From the NCBI RefSeq assembly GCF_004000765.1, contig NZ_BILW01000015.1:62001-126000 (forward strand): 64,000 nt of DNA, written 5' to 3'. How positions within the stretch are numbered: position 1 is the first letter of the stretch; each line of letters opens with the position of its first letter. This document shows, one piece after another, positions 55,205 to 63,220 of the stretch. This stretch comes from Paenibacillus chondroitinus NBRC 15376. GTDB taxonomy: Bacteria > Bacillota > Bacilli > Paenibacillales > NBRC-103111. Below the pieces are notes generated by a model. The model did no database searches. It was given only the letters and a program-made list of their open reading frames with translations, and was not told the DNA's origin. The translations under genes were made by a program, and so were the position numbers.

Positions 55205-56275
55205 ATGGAACGTTTTTGGAGAAATCGATGGTTTGTAGGGCTGGTGTATTTGCTTTTGGCACTGGCCTGTATCTATATGCTGCTGCTGATCAAACCTATT
55301 TTACTAAGCTTATTCACTTTTTTAAAAGCGATATTAGCGCCATTTTTCATCGCTGTAATTATTTCCTACATCTTGAATCCGGTCGTGAACATGCTGAACC
55401 AGCGCAAAGTGCCGAGAACGATTGCTGTGCTGTTGATTTATTGTGTTTTTATATCCTCGCTCACGGTCATTATCATGAATATGACTCCCGTATTTATGAC
55501 CCAAATTGCGGAGTTGAACGAGCACATGCCGCAGATGGAAATTCGCGCGCAGTCGATTGTGGACGGATTTAACCAGAACAGACTGCTGCCGGACAGTGTG
55601 AGAGACGGCTTTAACCACTCGTTAACGAAGTTGGAAAATAGTATCTCCATGGCGATATCGAACTACATGAATCAAATTGGAAGCACGATCTCTATGCTGT
55701 TTATCGCTTTTATCGTGCCGTTCGTTGCTTTTTATATCATGAAAGATTTTCAAATCATCGAGAAAACAGCGCTTGCCATCGTACCGAAGGAGCATCGCAA
55801 GAAAACAGTTAAGCTTCTCATCGATATCGATACTGCGCTTGGGAATTATATTCGCGGCCAGCTGTTGGTTTGCGTCATTATCGGGGGGCTTGCCTATTTG
55901 GGGTATTGGCTCATTGGTATGCCGTATGCGCTTTTACTCGCCAGTGTTGTGGCGGTTTTCAATATTATTCCCTACCTTGGGCCGTTTTTTGGTGCCGCAC
56001 CGGCGATCATTATGGCTTCAACGATTTCGCTAAAAATGGTGCTATTCGTCGCGATTGTGAATTTAGCCGTGCAAATTCTTGAGGGGAATGTCATTTCACC
56101 GCAAGTGGTAGGCAAAAAGCTGCATATGCATCCGCTCGTTATTATTTTTGCCTTATTGGTCGGTGGGGAAGTAGCGGGTATAGTGGGACTCATCCTAGCG
56201 GTCCCCTTCTTCGCGGTCATGAAGGTGATTATTCAGCACGTTTTCTTGCACTATGTCCATAAACCCACGACTTAG
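55205..56275 (+). CDS. AI-2E family membrane transporter (YrrI-like)
   Basis: Polytopic protein with about eight hydrophobic segments. Family marks: 'IAVIISYILNPVVNMLNQRK' near the N-terminus, 'ALGNYIRGQLLVCVIIGG', 'IPYLGPFFGAAPAIIM' and 'EGNVISPQVVGKKLHMHP'. Members export small molecules or act as Na+/H+ antiporters; substrate unknown. 356 aa. ATG 55205 lies about 7 nt after GAGGTG; the frame upstream covers the promoter and terminator. In B. subtilis yrrI also precedes alaS. Confidence 0.9.
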   Translation: MERFWRNRWFVGLVYLLLALACIYMLLLIKPILLSLFTFLKAILAPFFIAVIISYILNPVVNMLNQRKVPRTIAVLLIYCVFISSLTVIIMNMTPVFMTQIAELNEHMPQMEIRAQSIVDGFNQNRLLPDSVRDGFNHSLTKLENSISMAISNYMNQIGSTISMLFIAFIVPFVAFYIMKDFQIIEKTALAIVPKEHRKKTVKLLIDIDTALGNYIRGQLLVCVIIGGLAYLGYWLIGMPYALLLASVVAVFNIIPYLGPFFGAAPAIIMASTISLKMVLFVAIVNLAVQILEGNVISPQVVGKKLHMHPLVIIFALLVGGEVAGIVGLILAVPFFAVMKVIIQHVFLHYVHKPTT

Positions 56276-56330
56276 CGGGATCTAAGGATAGGCTTAGGCC
56301 GAAACTAGGCTAAACGCATAAATAGACGCA

Positions 56331-56381
56331 CAAAACCCCCGTGCATCATGACTTGCGGGATCATGGTACACAGGGGTTTTG
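56331..56381. terminator. Bidirectional hairpin after the AI-2E family gene
   Basis: CAAAACCCC (56331) and GGGGTTTTG (56373) arms with CATGA/TCATG inside. It can end the AI-2E family transcript on the plus strand and the candidate RNA on the minus strand; T-tracts outside the stem are short. Confidence 0.65.
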
Positions 56382-56474
56382 CACGAGGGTTGAGGATATT
56401 AAAGGGAGTGGCATACGTAAACCATCGAATGGGCTACGGAATAAATTAAACGTTGATTCTATATTGCTTTATTC

Positions 56475-56493
56475 GATAATGAAAATCATTATC
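56475..56493. promoter_or_regulatory. Fur box
   Basis: GATAATGAAAATCATTATC matches the 19-bp Fur consensus GATAATGATAATCATTATC at 18 of 19 positions. It lies just downstream of a minus-strand promoter and also overlaps the -10 of a weaker plus-strand one (TTGATT 56453, 16-bp spacer, GATAAT 56475). No iron-uptake gene is next to it. Confidence 0.85.
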
Positions 56494-56502
56494 AATGAGT
56501 TT

Positions 56503-56531
56503 AGTATATCGCCATTGAGAACGATTGTCAA
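56503..56531 (-). promoter_or_regulatory. Strong promoter facing the Fur box
   Basis: Minus strand: TTGACA (56531-56526), 17-bp spacer, TATACT (56508-56503). The Fur box covers about +4 to +22 of the predicted transcript. Confidence 0.75.
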
Positions 56532-56594
56532 CTATGATTTTAATCCTTTATCTTTGTCGTCTCCTTGAACTGGTTCCATGAACAGGGATCAATA

Positions 56595-56623
56595 TTGACA
56601 CGGTTCAGGCATAAAGTTATAAT
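56595..56623 (+). promoter_or_regulatory. Promoter of alaS
   Basis: Perfect consensus: TTGACA (56595-56600), 17-bp spacer, TATAAT (56618-56623), just before the T-box leader. Confidence 0.92.
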
Positions 56624-56629
56624 TTGCCT

Positions 56630-56921
56630 TATCTAGATCTACTGCAAAAGCGTTGATGAAATTGAAGTAAGTCATAGTCCACTGTCAGAGATGAGGTTCC
56701 GGTGAGCGGCTTTTGCGCGAATCCGGCTGGAAGAACCTCTCGGTGCTAGGATGGCTGAAAGCTGATTTCGGAGTGTGGATGAACTCCACCGGGTGGACCC
56801 GTTACAGATCCGCACAAGGAGATTGCCTGATTTCCTCTGCCGCAGGTACGGTGGGAGGGAAACGCAATAACCAGGGTGGTACCGCGATGATTCGTCCCTG
56901 TATGTTACAGGGGCGTTTTTT
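56630..56921 (+). ncRNA. T-box leader of alaS
   Basis: About 290-nt leader. 'GATGAAATTGAAGTAA' opens Stem I; T-box AGGGTGGTACCGCG at 56873-56886; terminator arms CGTCCCTGT/ACAGGGGCG with a T run at 56893-56921. Expected to sense uncharged tRNA-Ala. I could not fix the specifier codon with certainty. Confidence 0.93.
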
Positions 56922-56965
56922 GTTTGTTTTCAAACATTATAGGTAAATATGGAGGCTTGAGTGAG

Positions 56966-59593
56966 ATGAAGGCAAGTGAAATTCGTTCCAAATGGTTGCA
57001 GTTCTTCGCAAGTAAAGGGCATAAGGTAGAGCCCAGCTCTTCGCTTGTTCCGCATAATGATCCGTCGTTGCTCTGGATTAACGCCGGTATTGCACCGTTA
57101 AAGCCATATTTGGATGGACGGGAAATTCCGGAAAATCCGCGTATTACGAATGCACAGAAATGTATTCGTACGAACGATATTGAGAATGTCGGGAAAACGC
57201 GCCGTCACCATACATTTTTCGAAATGTTAGGGAACTTCTCCATCGGTGATTACTTTAAAAAAGAAGTTATTCCATGGGCATGGGAGTTTTTGACGGACCC
57301 GCAATGGATCGGTTTTGATCCGAATCGTATTTCCGTTACGGTGCACGAGGATGATGAAGAAGCTTTTGAGATTTGGCACAAACAAATCGGTATCCCGGAA
57401 GAGCGTATCTACAAGCTCAAAGAAGATAATTTTTGGGACATCGGCGAAGGTCCATGTGGTCCTTGTACGGAGATTTTCTATGACCGTGGCGACAAATACG
57501 GCGATTTATCCGATCCGGAGTGCTGGCCTGGGGGAGAAAACGAACGTTTCTTGGAAGTGTGGAACCTTGTATTCACACAGTTCAACCATAATAAGGACGG
57601 CAGCTACACACCGCTTCCTAACAAAAACATTGATACAGGCGCAGGACTGGAGCGCTTCGCTTCGATTCTGCAAGACGTAGATTCCAACTTTGACACGGAT
57701 CTGTTCAAACCGATTATCGATAAAACCTGCGAGCTTACTGGTGTAACGTATCATGTGAACGATGATCACGATGTGGCGCTGAAAGTAATCGCCGATCACA
57801 TTCGTACGGTGGCCTTCTCCGTAGGCGATGGCGTACTTCCTTCTAATGAAGGACGTGGTTACGTGATCCGCCGTTTGCTGCGCCGTGCTGTGCGTTACGG
57901 GAAAGTGCTTGGCCAAGATAAACCGTTCCTGTACAAACTGGTTGCTACCGTCGCTGAAATCATGGGCGTTTACTACACCGAGGTCGTAGACAAACGTGAA
58001 TTTATCGAGAAAGTCATCCGTACCGAAGAAGAGCGTTTCCATGAAACGTTAAGTGATGGTTTGGTCATCCTGGCGGAGATGGTCGAAAAGACGCGTCAAG
58101 CCGGTACGAATCAAATCAGTGGACCGGATGCCTTTAAACTATATGATACGTATGGCTTCCCGTTCGATTTGACGGAGGATTTTGCTTCAGAAAAAGGCTT
58201 GACGGTTGACCGTGAAGGGTTCGACGCTTCGATGCAGGAACAGCGTGACCGTGCAAGAGCAGCTAGTCAAAAAGAAGGCGGAATGAAGGTTCAAGGCGGC
58301 CCGCTGTCCGAATTGACGGTTAAAAGCGAATTTGTTGGATATAATGAATTGGTAGTTACTGCTAATATAGAAGCTATTGTTCATGAAAATGAGCTTGTCG
58401 ACATCGTTGGCGTAGGCGAGACTTGCCAGGTTATTCTGGACCGCACACCTTTCTATGCAGAAAGCGGCGGTCAGGTGAGCGACTTCGGAACCATCCGCAA
58501 CAGCCAAGTTACACTGAAGGTTGAAGACGTCATTAAAGCGCCTCACGGTCAGCATGTTCACAAAGTCGTAGTGGAGTCTGGCGTTCTACGCAAAGGCGAC
58601 ACGGTAGAGGCTATCGTAGCATCTGCTGAGCGCGGCGATATCATCAAAAATCATACGGCTACGCATTTACTGCATAAAGCGCTTAAAGAAGTTCTGGGCT
58701 CGCATGTTAACCAAGCAGGCTCCCTGGTAGAACCGGATCGTTTGCGTTTTGACTTCTCGCATTTCGGCAGCATTAGCAGCGAAGAATTGCAGGATGTTGA
58801 GCAGCGCGTGAACCGGCAAATTTGGAATAACATGAATGTCGAAATTTCATTGAAACCAATTGCTGATGCGAAAGCGATGGGAGCAATGGCACTATTCGGC
58901 GAGAAGTACGGCGATATCGTGCGCGTCGTGCAAGTCGGCGATTACAGCTTAGAGCTGTGCGGCGGCTGTCACGTTCAGAACACGGGCCAAATCGGTTTAT
59001 TCAAAATCGTGAGCGAATCCGGTATCGGATCCGGCGTACGTCGGATCGAGGCAGTTTCTGGCCGCAGCGCGTATGAATACCTTGACCAGCAGCTGCAATT
59101 GCTCAAAGAAGCAGCAGGCATGCTCAAATCGAACGTTCAAGACGTTCCGAAACGTGTAGAAGCGGCACTGCAGCAAGTGAAAGAGCTGGCACGTGAGAAC
59201 GAGTCGCTGCGCGGCAAACTTGGCCGCATTGAAGCGGGTTCCTTAACGGATCAAGTGAAGCAAGCTGCCGGTGTTTCGGTGCTAGCTGCTCAAGTGAACG
59301 CAGCGGATATGGATTCACTTCGCAACATCGTCGATGAAATGAAGACGAAACTGGGGTCTGCTGTTATCGTTCTAGGCGCTGTGGCAGACGATAAAGTCAA
59401 TTTGGTTGCAGCTGTTACACCGGATCTTGTTGGAAAAGGTTTCCATGCCGGCAAAATTATTAAAGAAGTTGCTGCAGCAGTTGGCGGAAGCGGTGGAGGC
59501 CGACCGGATATGGCTCAAGCAGGCGGTAAAGACGCTTCCAAATTGCAGGCTGCACTTTCCGGCGTTGAGGGACTTCTGTCGCAATTTGCATAA
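56966..59593 (+). CDS. alaS: Alanyl-tRNA synthetase
   Basis: Class IIc synthetase with aminoacylation core ('[18 protein letters not shown]', '[14 protein letters not shown]'), editing domain with the zinc-binding '[11 protein letters not shown]' and '[10 protein letters not shown]', and the C-terminal C-Ala domain ('[15 protein letters not shown]'). 875 aa. ATG 56966 is 10 nt after GGAGG and gives the standard '[14 protein letters not shown]'; the frame upstream runs into the terminator. Confidence 0.98.
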   Translation: MKASEIRSKWLQFFASKGHKVEPSSSLVPHNDPSLLWINAGIAPLKPYLDGREIPENPRITNAQKCIRTNDIENVGKTRRHHTFFEMLGNFSIGDYFKKEVIPWAWEFLTDPQWIGFDPNRISVTVHEDDEEAFEIWHKQIGIPEERIYKLKEDNFWDIGEGPCGPCTEIFYDRGDKYGDLSDPECWPGGENERFLEVWNLVFTQFNHNKDGSYTPLPNKNIDTGAGLERFASILQDVDSNFDTDLFKPIIDKTCELTGVTYHVNDDHDVALKVIADHIRTVAFSVGDGVLPSNEGRGYVIRRLLRRAVRYGKVLGQDKPFLYKLVATVAEIMGVYYTEVVDKREFIEKVIRTEEERFHETLSDGLVILAEMVEKTRQAGTNQISGPDAFKLYDTYGFPFDLTEDFASEKGLTVDREGFDASMQEQRDRARAASQKEGGMKVQGGPLSELTVKSEFVGYNELVVTANIEAIVHENELVDIVGVGETCQVILDRTPFYAESGGQVSDFGTIRNSQVTLKVEDVIKAPHGQHVHKVVVESGVLRKGDTVEAIVASAERGDIIKNHTATHLLHKALKEVLGSHVNQAGSLVEPDRLRFDFSHFGSISSEELQDVEQRVNRQIWNNMNVEISLKPIADAKAMGAMALFGEKYGDIVRVVQVGDYSLELCGGCHVQNTGQIGLFKIVSESGIGSGVRRIEAVSGRSAYEYLDQQLQLLKEAAGMLKSNVQDVPKRVEAALQQVKELARENESLRGKLGRIEAGSLTDQVKQAAGVSVLAAQVNAADMDSLRNIVDEMKTKLGSAVIVLGAVADDKVNLVAAVTPDLVGKGFHAGKIIKEVAAAVGGSGGGRPDMAQAGGKDASKLQAALSGVEGLLSQFA

Positions 59594-59705
59594 TTATTTT
59601 TTTGGGGGACAGGAATTTTTAAACCCATAGAGAATATAAACCAGTATACACGAACAGTTTTCAAATTTTTACAAATGGTATCACAAGGAAAGTGAGGTGC
59701 TCCTG

Positions 59706-59966
59706 ATGAGTTCCATGGATAAAACGATGAAGTTCAACGTGAAAGCAGAAGAAATTGAGACTTCGCCCAAAGATGTGTTATTAGCGGTGTATGATGCTCT
59801 TCAGGAAAAAGGGTATAATCCGATCAACCAGATTGTCGGGTACTTGCTTTCCGGAGATCCTGCTTATATTCCACGGCATAATAATGCGCGCAGCCTCATT
59901 CGTAAACGGGAACGCGACGAACTGATTGAAGAGTTGGTTCGCGCTTATCTGGGTCAACACAAATAG
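59706..59966 (+). CDS. IreB-family regulatory phosphoprotein (YrzL)
   Basis: Small protein (86 aa) nearly identical in pattern to B. subtilis YrzL: '[12 protein letters not shown]', '[20 protein letters not shown]', '[18 protein letters not shown]'. In Enterococcus IreB is phosphorylated by the kinase IreK and affects cephalosporin resistance. ATG 59706 follows GAGGTG by 6 nt. First of ireB-ruvX-DUF1292, the order seen in Bacillus. Confidence 0.93.
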   Translation: MSSMDKTMKFNVKAEEIETSPKDVLLAVYDALQEKGYNPINQIVGYLLSGDPAYIPRHNNARSLIRKRERDELIEELVRAYLGQHK

Positions 59967-59983
59967 AAGGAAATGAGAACCGA

Positions 59984-60400
59984 ATGAGATGGATAGGCTT
60001 GGATTACGGGGATAAAACGATCGGTGTAGCGATGAGCGATGAGCTGGGATGGACCGCACAAGCGCTGGAAGTCATACATCGTCGTAAGCCAGGAGAAGAC
60101 ATTGACCGGCTGGTTGCAATTGTCGAGCAGTACGGTGTTACGCAAATTGTCGTTGGCTTACCCAAAAATATGAACAACACGATTGGTCCTCGTGGCGAAT
60201 TGGCCATCGAGTTTTCGAAAGAGTTAGAACAAAAACTAAGTGTACCCGTACACTTGTGGGATGAGCGTCTGACGACCGTTGCTGCGACTCGCACACTGCT
60301 TGAAGCAGATGTGAGCCGGAAGAAGCGGAAGCAGGTCATTGATAAAATGGCCGCGCAAATCATCCTGCAAGGGTATATGGATGCCAATATGAAGAGGTGA
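59984..60400 (+). CDS. ruvX: RuvX/YqgF pre-16S rRNA nuclease
   Basis: RNase H-fold protein trimming the 16S rRNA 5' end; also annotated as Holliday junction resolvase-like. '[19 protein letters not shown]', '[16 protein letters not shown]' and '[19 protein letters not shown]' supply the acidic residues. 138 aa. 17 bp after the ireB-like gene. Confidence 0.95.
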   Translation: MRWIGLDYGDKTIGVAMSDELGWTAQALEVIHRRKPGEDIDRLVAIVEQYGVTQIVVGLPKNMNNTIGPRGELAIEFSKELEQKLSVPVHLWDERLTTVAATRTLLEADVSRKKRKQVIDKMAAQIILQGYMDANMKR

Positions 60401-60406
60401 ATGAAC

Positions 60407-60715
60407 ATGTCCAAAGAAGAATTGCGTGAAGAGGAACCAGAAATCATTTACATCCCGGACGATGAAGGCAACGAAGAAGAGTTCGAGGTTATCATGAAAT
60501 TCGAAGTGGACGGTTCTGACAAGAAGTACATGATGGTGGTGCCTACAGACGGAGGAGACGAAGAATCCGACGAAGTGTATGCCTTCCGTTATGAAGAAGA
60601 CGATGACGGCGAAGATTTGAAGCTGTTCACCATCGATGATGAAGAAGAGTGGAATATCGTGGAAGAAACATTTAACACATTAATGGCAGAATTCGATGAG
60701 GAAGAAGAAGCATGA
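60407..60715 (+). CDS. DUF1292 protein (YrzB-like), copy 1
   Basis: Acidic 102-residue protein: 'EEEFEVIMKFEVDGSDKKYM', 'DEVYAFRYEEDDDGEDLKLF', 'DEEEWNIVEETFNTLM'. Function unknown though widely conserved next to ruvX. ATG 60407 lies 7 nt after AGAGGTGA; ATG 60401 is too close. Overlaps copy 2 by 4 bp. Confidence 0.9.
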   Translation: MSKEELREEEPEIIYIPDDEGNEEEFEVIMKFEVDGSDKKYMMVVPTDGGDEESDEVYAFRYEEDDDGEDLKLFTIDDEEEWNIVEETFNTLMAEFDEEEEA

Positions 60716-61008
60716 GTACGACGCTTTCTGACGTATTGCGCAAAGCTTACGGGGATGATATTATTTTGTTTGATGAGCAAAATGAATCAACGGTTTATCA
60801 TCTTCTTAAAGAATTCGTTTATGACAATAGAACGTATGCGGTTTTGCAATCCGATGAACTCAAGAAGGAAGACGAGGTTGCGGTTTTCCGGGTGACGCAG
60901 AATGCGGACGGCGAATACGAGCTGGAAACCATTGAAGATGACGACGAATACGAGACTGTTTCGGAGCTCTACGATGAGATGGTATTTCCAGATCAGGATG
61001 ACTTGTAA
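60712..61008 (+). CDS. DUF1292-like protein, copy 2
   Basis: 98 residues with the same outline as copy 1 ('DIILFDEQNESTVYHLLKEF', 'TYAVLQSDELKKEDEVAVFR', 'VSELYDEMVF') but diverged sequence. The ATGA overlap implies translational coupling. Acidic throughout. Followed by a terminator. Confidence 0.8.
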   Translation: MSTTLSDVLRKAYGDDIILFDEQNESTVYHLLKEFVYDNRTYAVLQSDELKKEDEVAVFRVTQNADGEYELETIEDDDEYETVSELYDEMVFPDQDDL

Positions 61009-61020
61009 GAAGCAAACAAC

Positions 61021-61047
61021 CGAGCGGAGCGCATCCGCTCGTTTTTG
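61021..61047 (+). terminator. Terminator after DUF1292 genes
   Basis: CGAGCGGA and TCCGCTCG are perfect 8-bp arms around GCGCA, followed by TTTTTG. Confidence 0.9.
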
Positions 61048-61116
61048 TTTGCTTGGAGAGCTTGCGATAGCAGAGTTTTGTTTTTTTGCTGCTGCATAAC
61101 GTTTAGGAGGATCATC

Positions 61117-62226
61117 GTGAACAACATGCTTGATCAAGAAAGCGCAGGGAAGACGACGAAAACAAAGAAGCTGAAGCTAACACTTCTTATAGTGGGTACG
61201 TTTCTGCTTATTGTTATCGGGACAGCAAGCGGTATAGGATTATATATTGCGAACGGCCTGCAGCCGGTTGAAGCCTCGGAGCAAGAAGTGAGGGTATCCA
61301 TTCCCCCAGGCGCCGGATCTGTACAAATCGCGAAAGAGCTTGAAACAAAGCGCCTTATTAAGAACTCATCCATTTTTACGTATTATTTAAAAGTGAAAAA
61401 GCAAGGCTCCAGGTTTCAAGCCGGCGAATATGACATGAAGCCCGGCTTAACCTTTGATGAGATGATTGAAAAGCTGAATAAAGGGGAAACGGTAAAGGAA
61501 GAGGTTATTCGAATAACGATTCCCGAAGGATACACCGTTGATCAAATTGCTTCCAAATTAAGTGAACAGACGCCATGGAACAAAGATGTGTTCTTGAAGC
61601 TGGCAGATGCGCCTGCAGGCTTGACGGAAGATACCGCCGCGAGCGGCATTCCGGATAATAAGAACTTGAAGCACCGGCTTGAAGGGTATTTGTTCCCGGA
61701 AACGTACGAGTTTAAGAAGGGTTCGACGGAAGAGGAGTTCATTGAGCGAACGCTGCAGCAATTGGACAAGAAGCTTGCAACGCTGCCGCCGGACTGGAAG
61801 GATAAACTCAAAGAACGTGGACTTAGCGTGCATCAGATGCTGACGATCGCTTCTTTAATTGAGCGAGAGGTTGTTGTGGATGAAGAGAGGGCTCTTGTTT
61901 CCGGCGTTATCCAAAACAGGTTGAAACAGAACATGCCCCTGCAAATTGATGCAACGGTGCAATATTTGTTTGATAAGTCCAAGGAACGGTTGTTGGAAAA
62001 GGATTTGCAAATTCAAAGCCCTTATAATACGTACTTGAATACAGGGCTGCCTCCGGGGCCTATTGCCAGTCCGAGCCTTGCCTCGATGAAAGCAGCGATC
62101 TATCCACAAGAAACGAAGTACTTGTTTTATGTAACAAAGAAAGACGGCACGAAAGGGCATTTGTTCGCGGAGACCTATGAAGAACACAAAAAAAATATTG
62201 CGGAAAGTAAAAAGGCCGCGAATTAA
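61117..62226 (+). CDS. mltG: Endolytic transglycosylase MltG (YceG)
   Basis: Membrane-bound lytic transglycosylase cutting nascent glycan strands. One membrane helix ('LKLTLLIVGTFLLIVIGTAS'), a LysM-like region ('RITIPEGYTVDQIASKL'), then the catalytic domain with Glu in 'IASLIEREVVVDEE' and 'QSPYNTYLNTGLPPGPIASP'. 369 aa. GTG 61117 is 6 nt after AGGAGG; the frame upstream lies in the terminator. Confidence 0.96.
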   Translation: MNNMLDQESAGKTTKTKKLKLTLLIVGTFLLIVIGTASGIGLYIANGLQPVEASEQEVRVSIPPGAGSVQIAKELETKRLIKNSSIFTYYLKVKKQGSRFQAGEYDMKPGLTFDEMIEKLNKGETVKEEVIRITIPEGYTVDQIASKLSEQTPWNKDVFLKLADAPAGLTEDTAASGIPDNKNLKHRLEGYLFPETYEFKKGSTEEEFIERTLQQLDKKLATLPPDWKDKLKERGLSVHQMLTIASLIEREVVVDEERALVSGVIQNRLKQNMPLQIDATVQYLFDKSKERLLEKDLQIQSPYNTYLNTGLPPGPIASPSLASMKAAIYPQETKYLFYVTKKDGTKGHLFAETYEEHKKNIAESKKAAN

Positions 62227-62264
62227 TACCACGTTAGGAAGCTGACAGAAGGTAGGGTAAGCAA

Positions 62265-63194
62265 GTGAAAAAACCAGAGTTAGTAATAAGCTGCGGCAAT
62301 GTCGCTGAATTGAAAACAATGATTGAAGCTGGCGCGGACAGTGTCATAATTGGAGAAGAGCGCTACGCTATGCGTTTGCCTGGAAACGTGAAGCTAGAGG
62401 AGATTGAAGAATCAGTAGCTTGGGCGCACGAGAAACAGGCAAAGGTGTATGTGTCGGTGAACAAAATTTTTGACAATAACTCCTTGGAGGGCCTGTCAGA
62501 CTATTTAAGCAAGCTTCAGGCTTATAACGTAGATGGCGTTATTTTCGGTGATCCCGCGGTCCTTATGGCTGCGCGCACGTTACCAAAGCCGCTAGCGCTG
62601 CACTGGAACGCGGAGATGACTTCTACCAATTTCGCAACTGCGAATTATTGGGGCAGACAAGGGGCAACCCGGGTTGTGCTGGCTAGAGAGCTGAATATGG
62701 AGCAGGTATTGGCTTTTAAAGAAAATACGGAACTAGCGGTTGAAGTTCAAGTGCATGGGATTACCAATATTTATCACTCTAAGCGAGAGCTAGTGAAAAA
62801 TTATATCGAACACCAAGGGAAAGATGCATCAACGGAGGATCGTTCCATTGAACGCGGACTGTTCCTTATCGAGCACGAACGCCGTGATCAGCGTTACCCT
62901 GTGTATGAGGATAGTAACGGTACGCACATCATGAGTTCTGAGGATTTTTGCATGCTGGAGAATTTGCCTGAGCTTATGGACGGCGGGATCGATAGTTTCA
63001 AAATTGAAGGTCTCCTGAAATCGACCGTCTATAACGAAACAGTCGTTCGCAGCTACCGTGCTGTCATTGACGCTTATGCCGCAAACCCGGAAGAATTTGA
63101 GTTCCAGCAAAAATGGCTGGATGCGATAACAGAATTGCAGGACCCTGAACGCGAATTGTCGTACGGGTTTTTCTATAAAGAACAGGTATATTGA
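62265..63194 (+). CDS. U32-family protein, TrhP1/YrrN-like
   Basis: Peptidase U32 fold. In B. subtilis the YrrN/YrrO pair is needed for 5-hydroxyuridine at tRNA position 34. 'VISCGNVAELKTMIEAGADS', 'LHWNAEMTSTNFATANYWG' and the U32 signature-like 'ELAVEVQVHGITNIYHSKRE' are seen. 309 aa. GTG start 62265. It has fewer cysteines than its partner; the usual C-containing signature is altered here. B. subtilis has yrrM (trmR) between mltG and this gene; it is absent here. Confidence 0.85.
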   Translation: MKKPELVISCGNVAELKTMIEAGADSVIIGEERYAMRLPGNVKLEEIEESVAWAHEKQAKVYVSVNKIFDNNSLEGLSDYLSKLQAYNVDGVIFGDPAVLMAARTLPKPLALHWNAEMTSTNFATANYWGRQGATRVVLARELNMEQVLAFKENTELAVEVQVHGITNIYHSKRELVKNYIEHQGKDASTEDRSIERGLFLIEHERRDQRYPVYEDSNGTHIMSSEDFCMLENLPELMDGGIDSFKIEGLLKSTVYNETVVRSYRAVIDAYAANPEEFEFQQKWLDAITELQDPERELSYGFFYKEQVY

Positions 63195-63220
63195 TAGATG
63201 GAAGAAGGTGCGTTTTCGAG

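Larger units (their letters stand above)
56325..56496 (-). ncRNA. Candidate Fur-repressed small RNA (FsrA-like)
   Basis: On the minus strand a consensus promoter (56531-56503) would start an RNA at about 56496. It runs through a Fur box, an AU-rich part, a C-rich single-stranded-looking part (CCACTCCCTTT at about 56412-56401, CCTCAACCCTCG at about 56397-56385) and ends at a hairpin with CAAAACCCC/GGGGTTTTG arms (56381-56331). No open frame longer than about ten codons with a ribosome site exists in it. CU-rich stretches able to pair with Shine-Dalgarno sequences are the mark of FsrA in B. subtilis. Identity is inference. Confidence 0.55.

Noticed and set aside
56341..56568. 75-codon frame over the Fur box region
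   Set aside because: Starts inside a hairpin, no ribosome site, no protein-like pattern; the region is better explained by regulatory elements.
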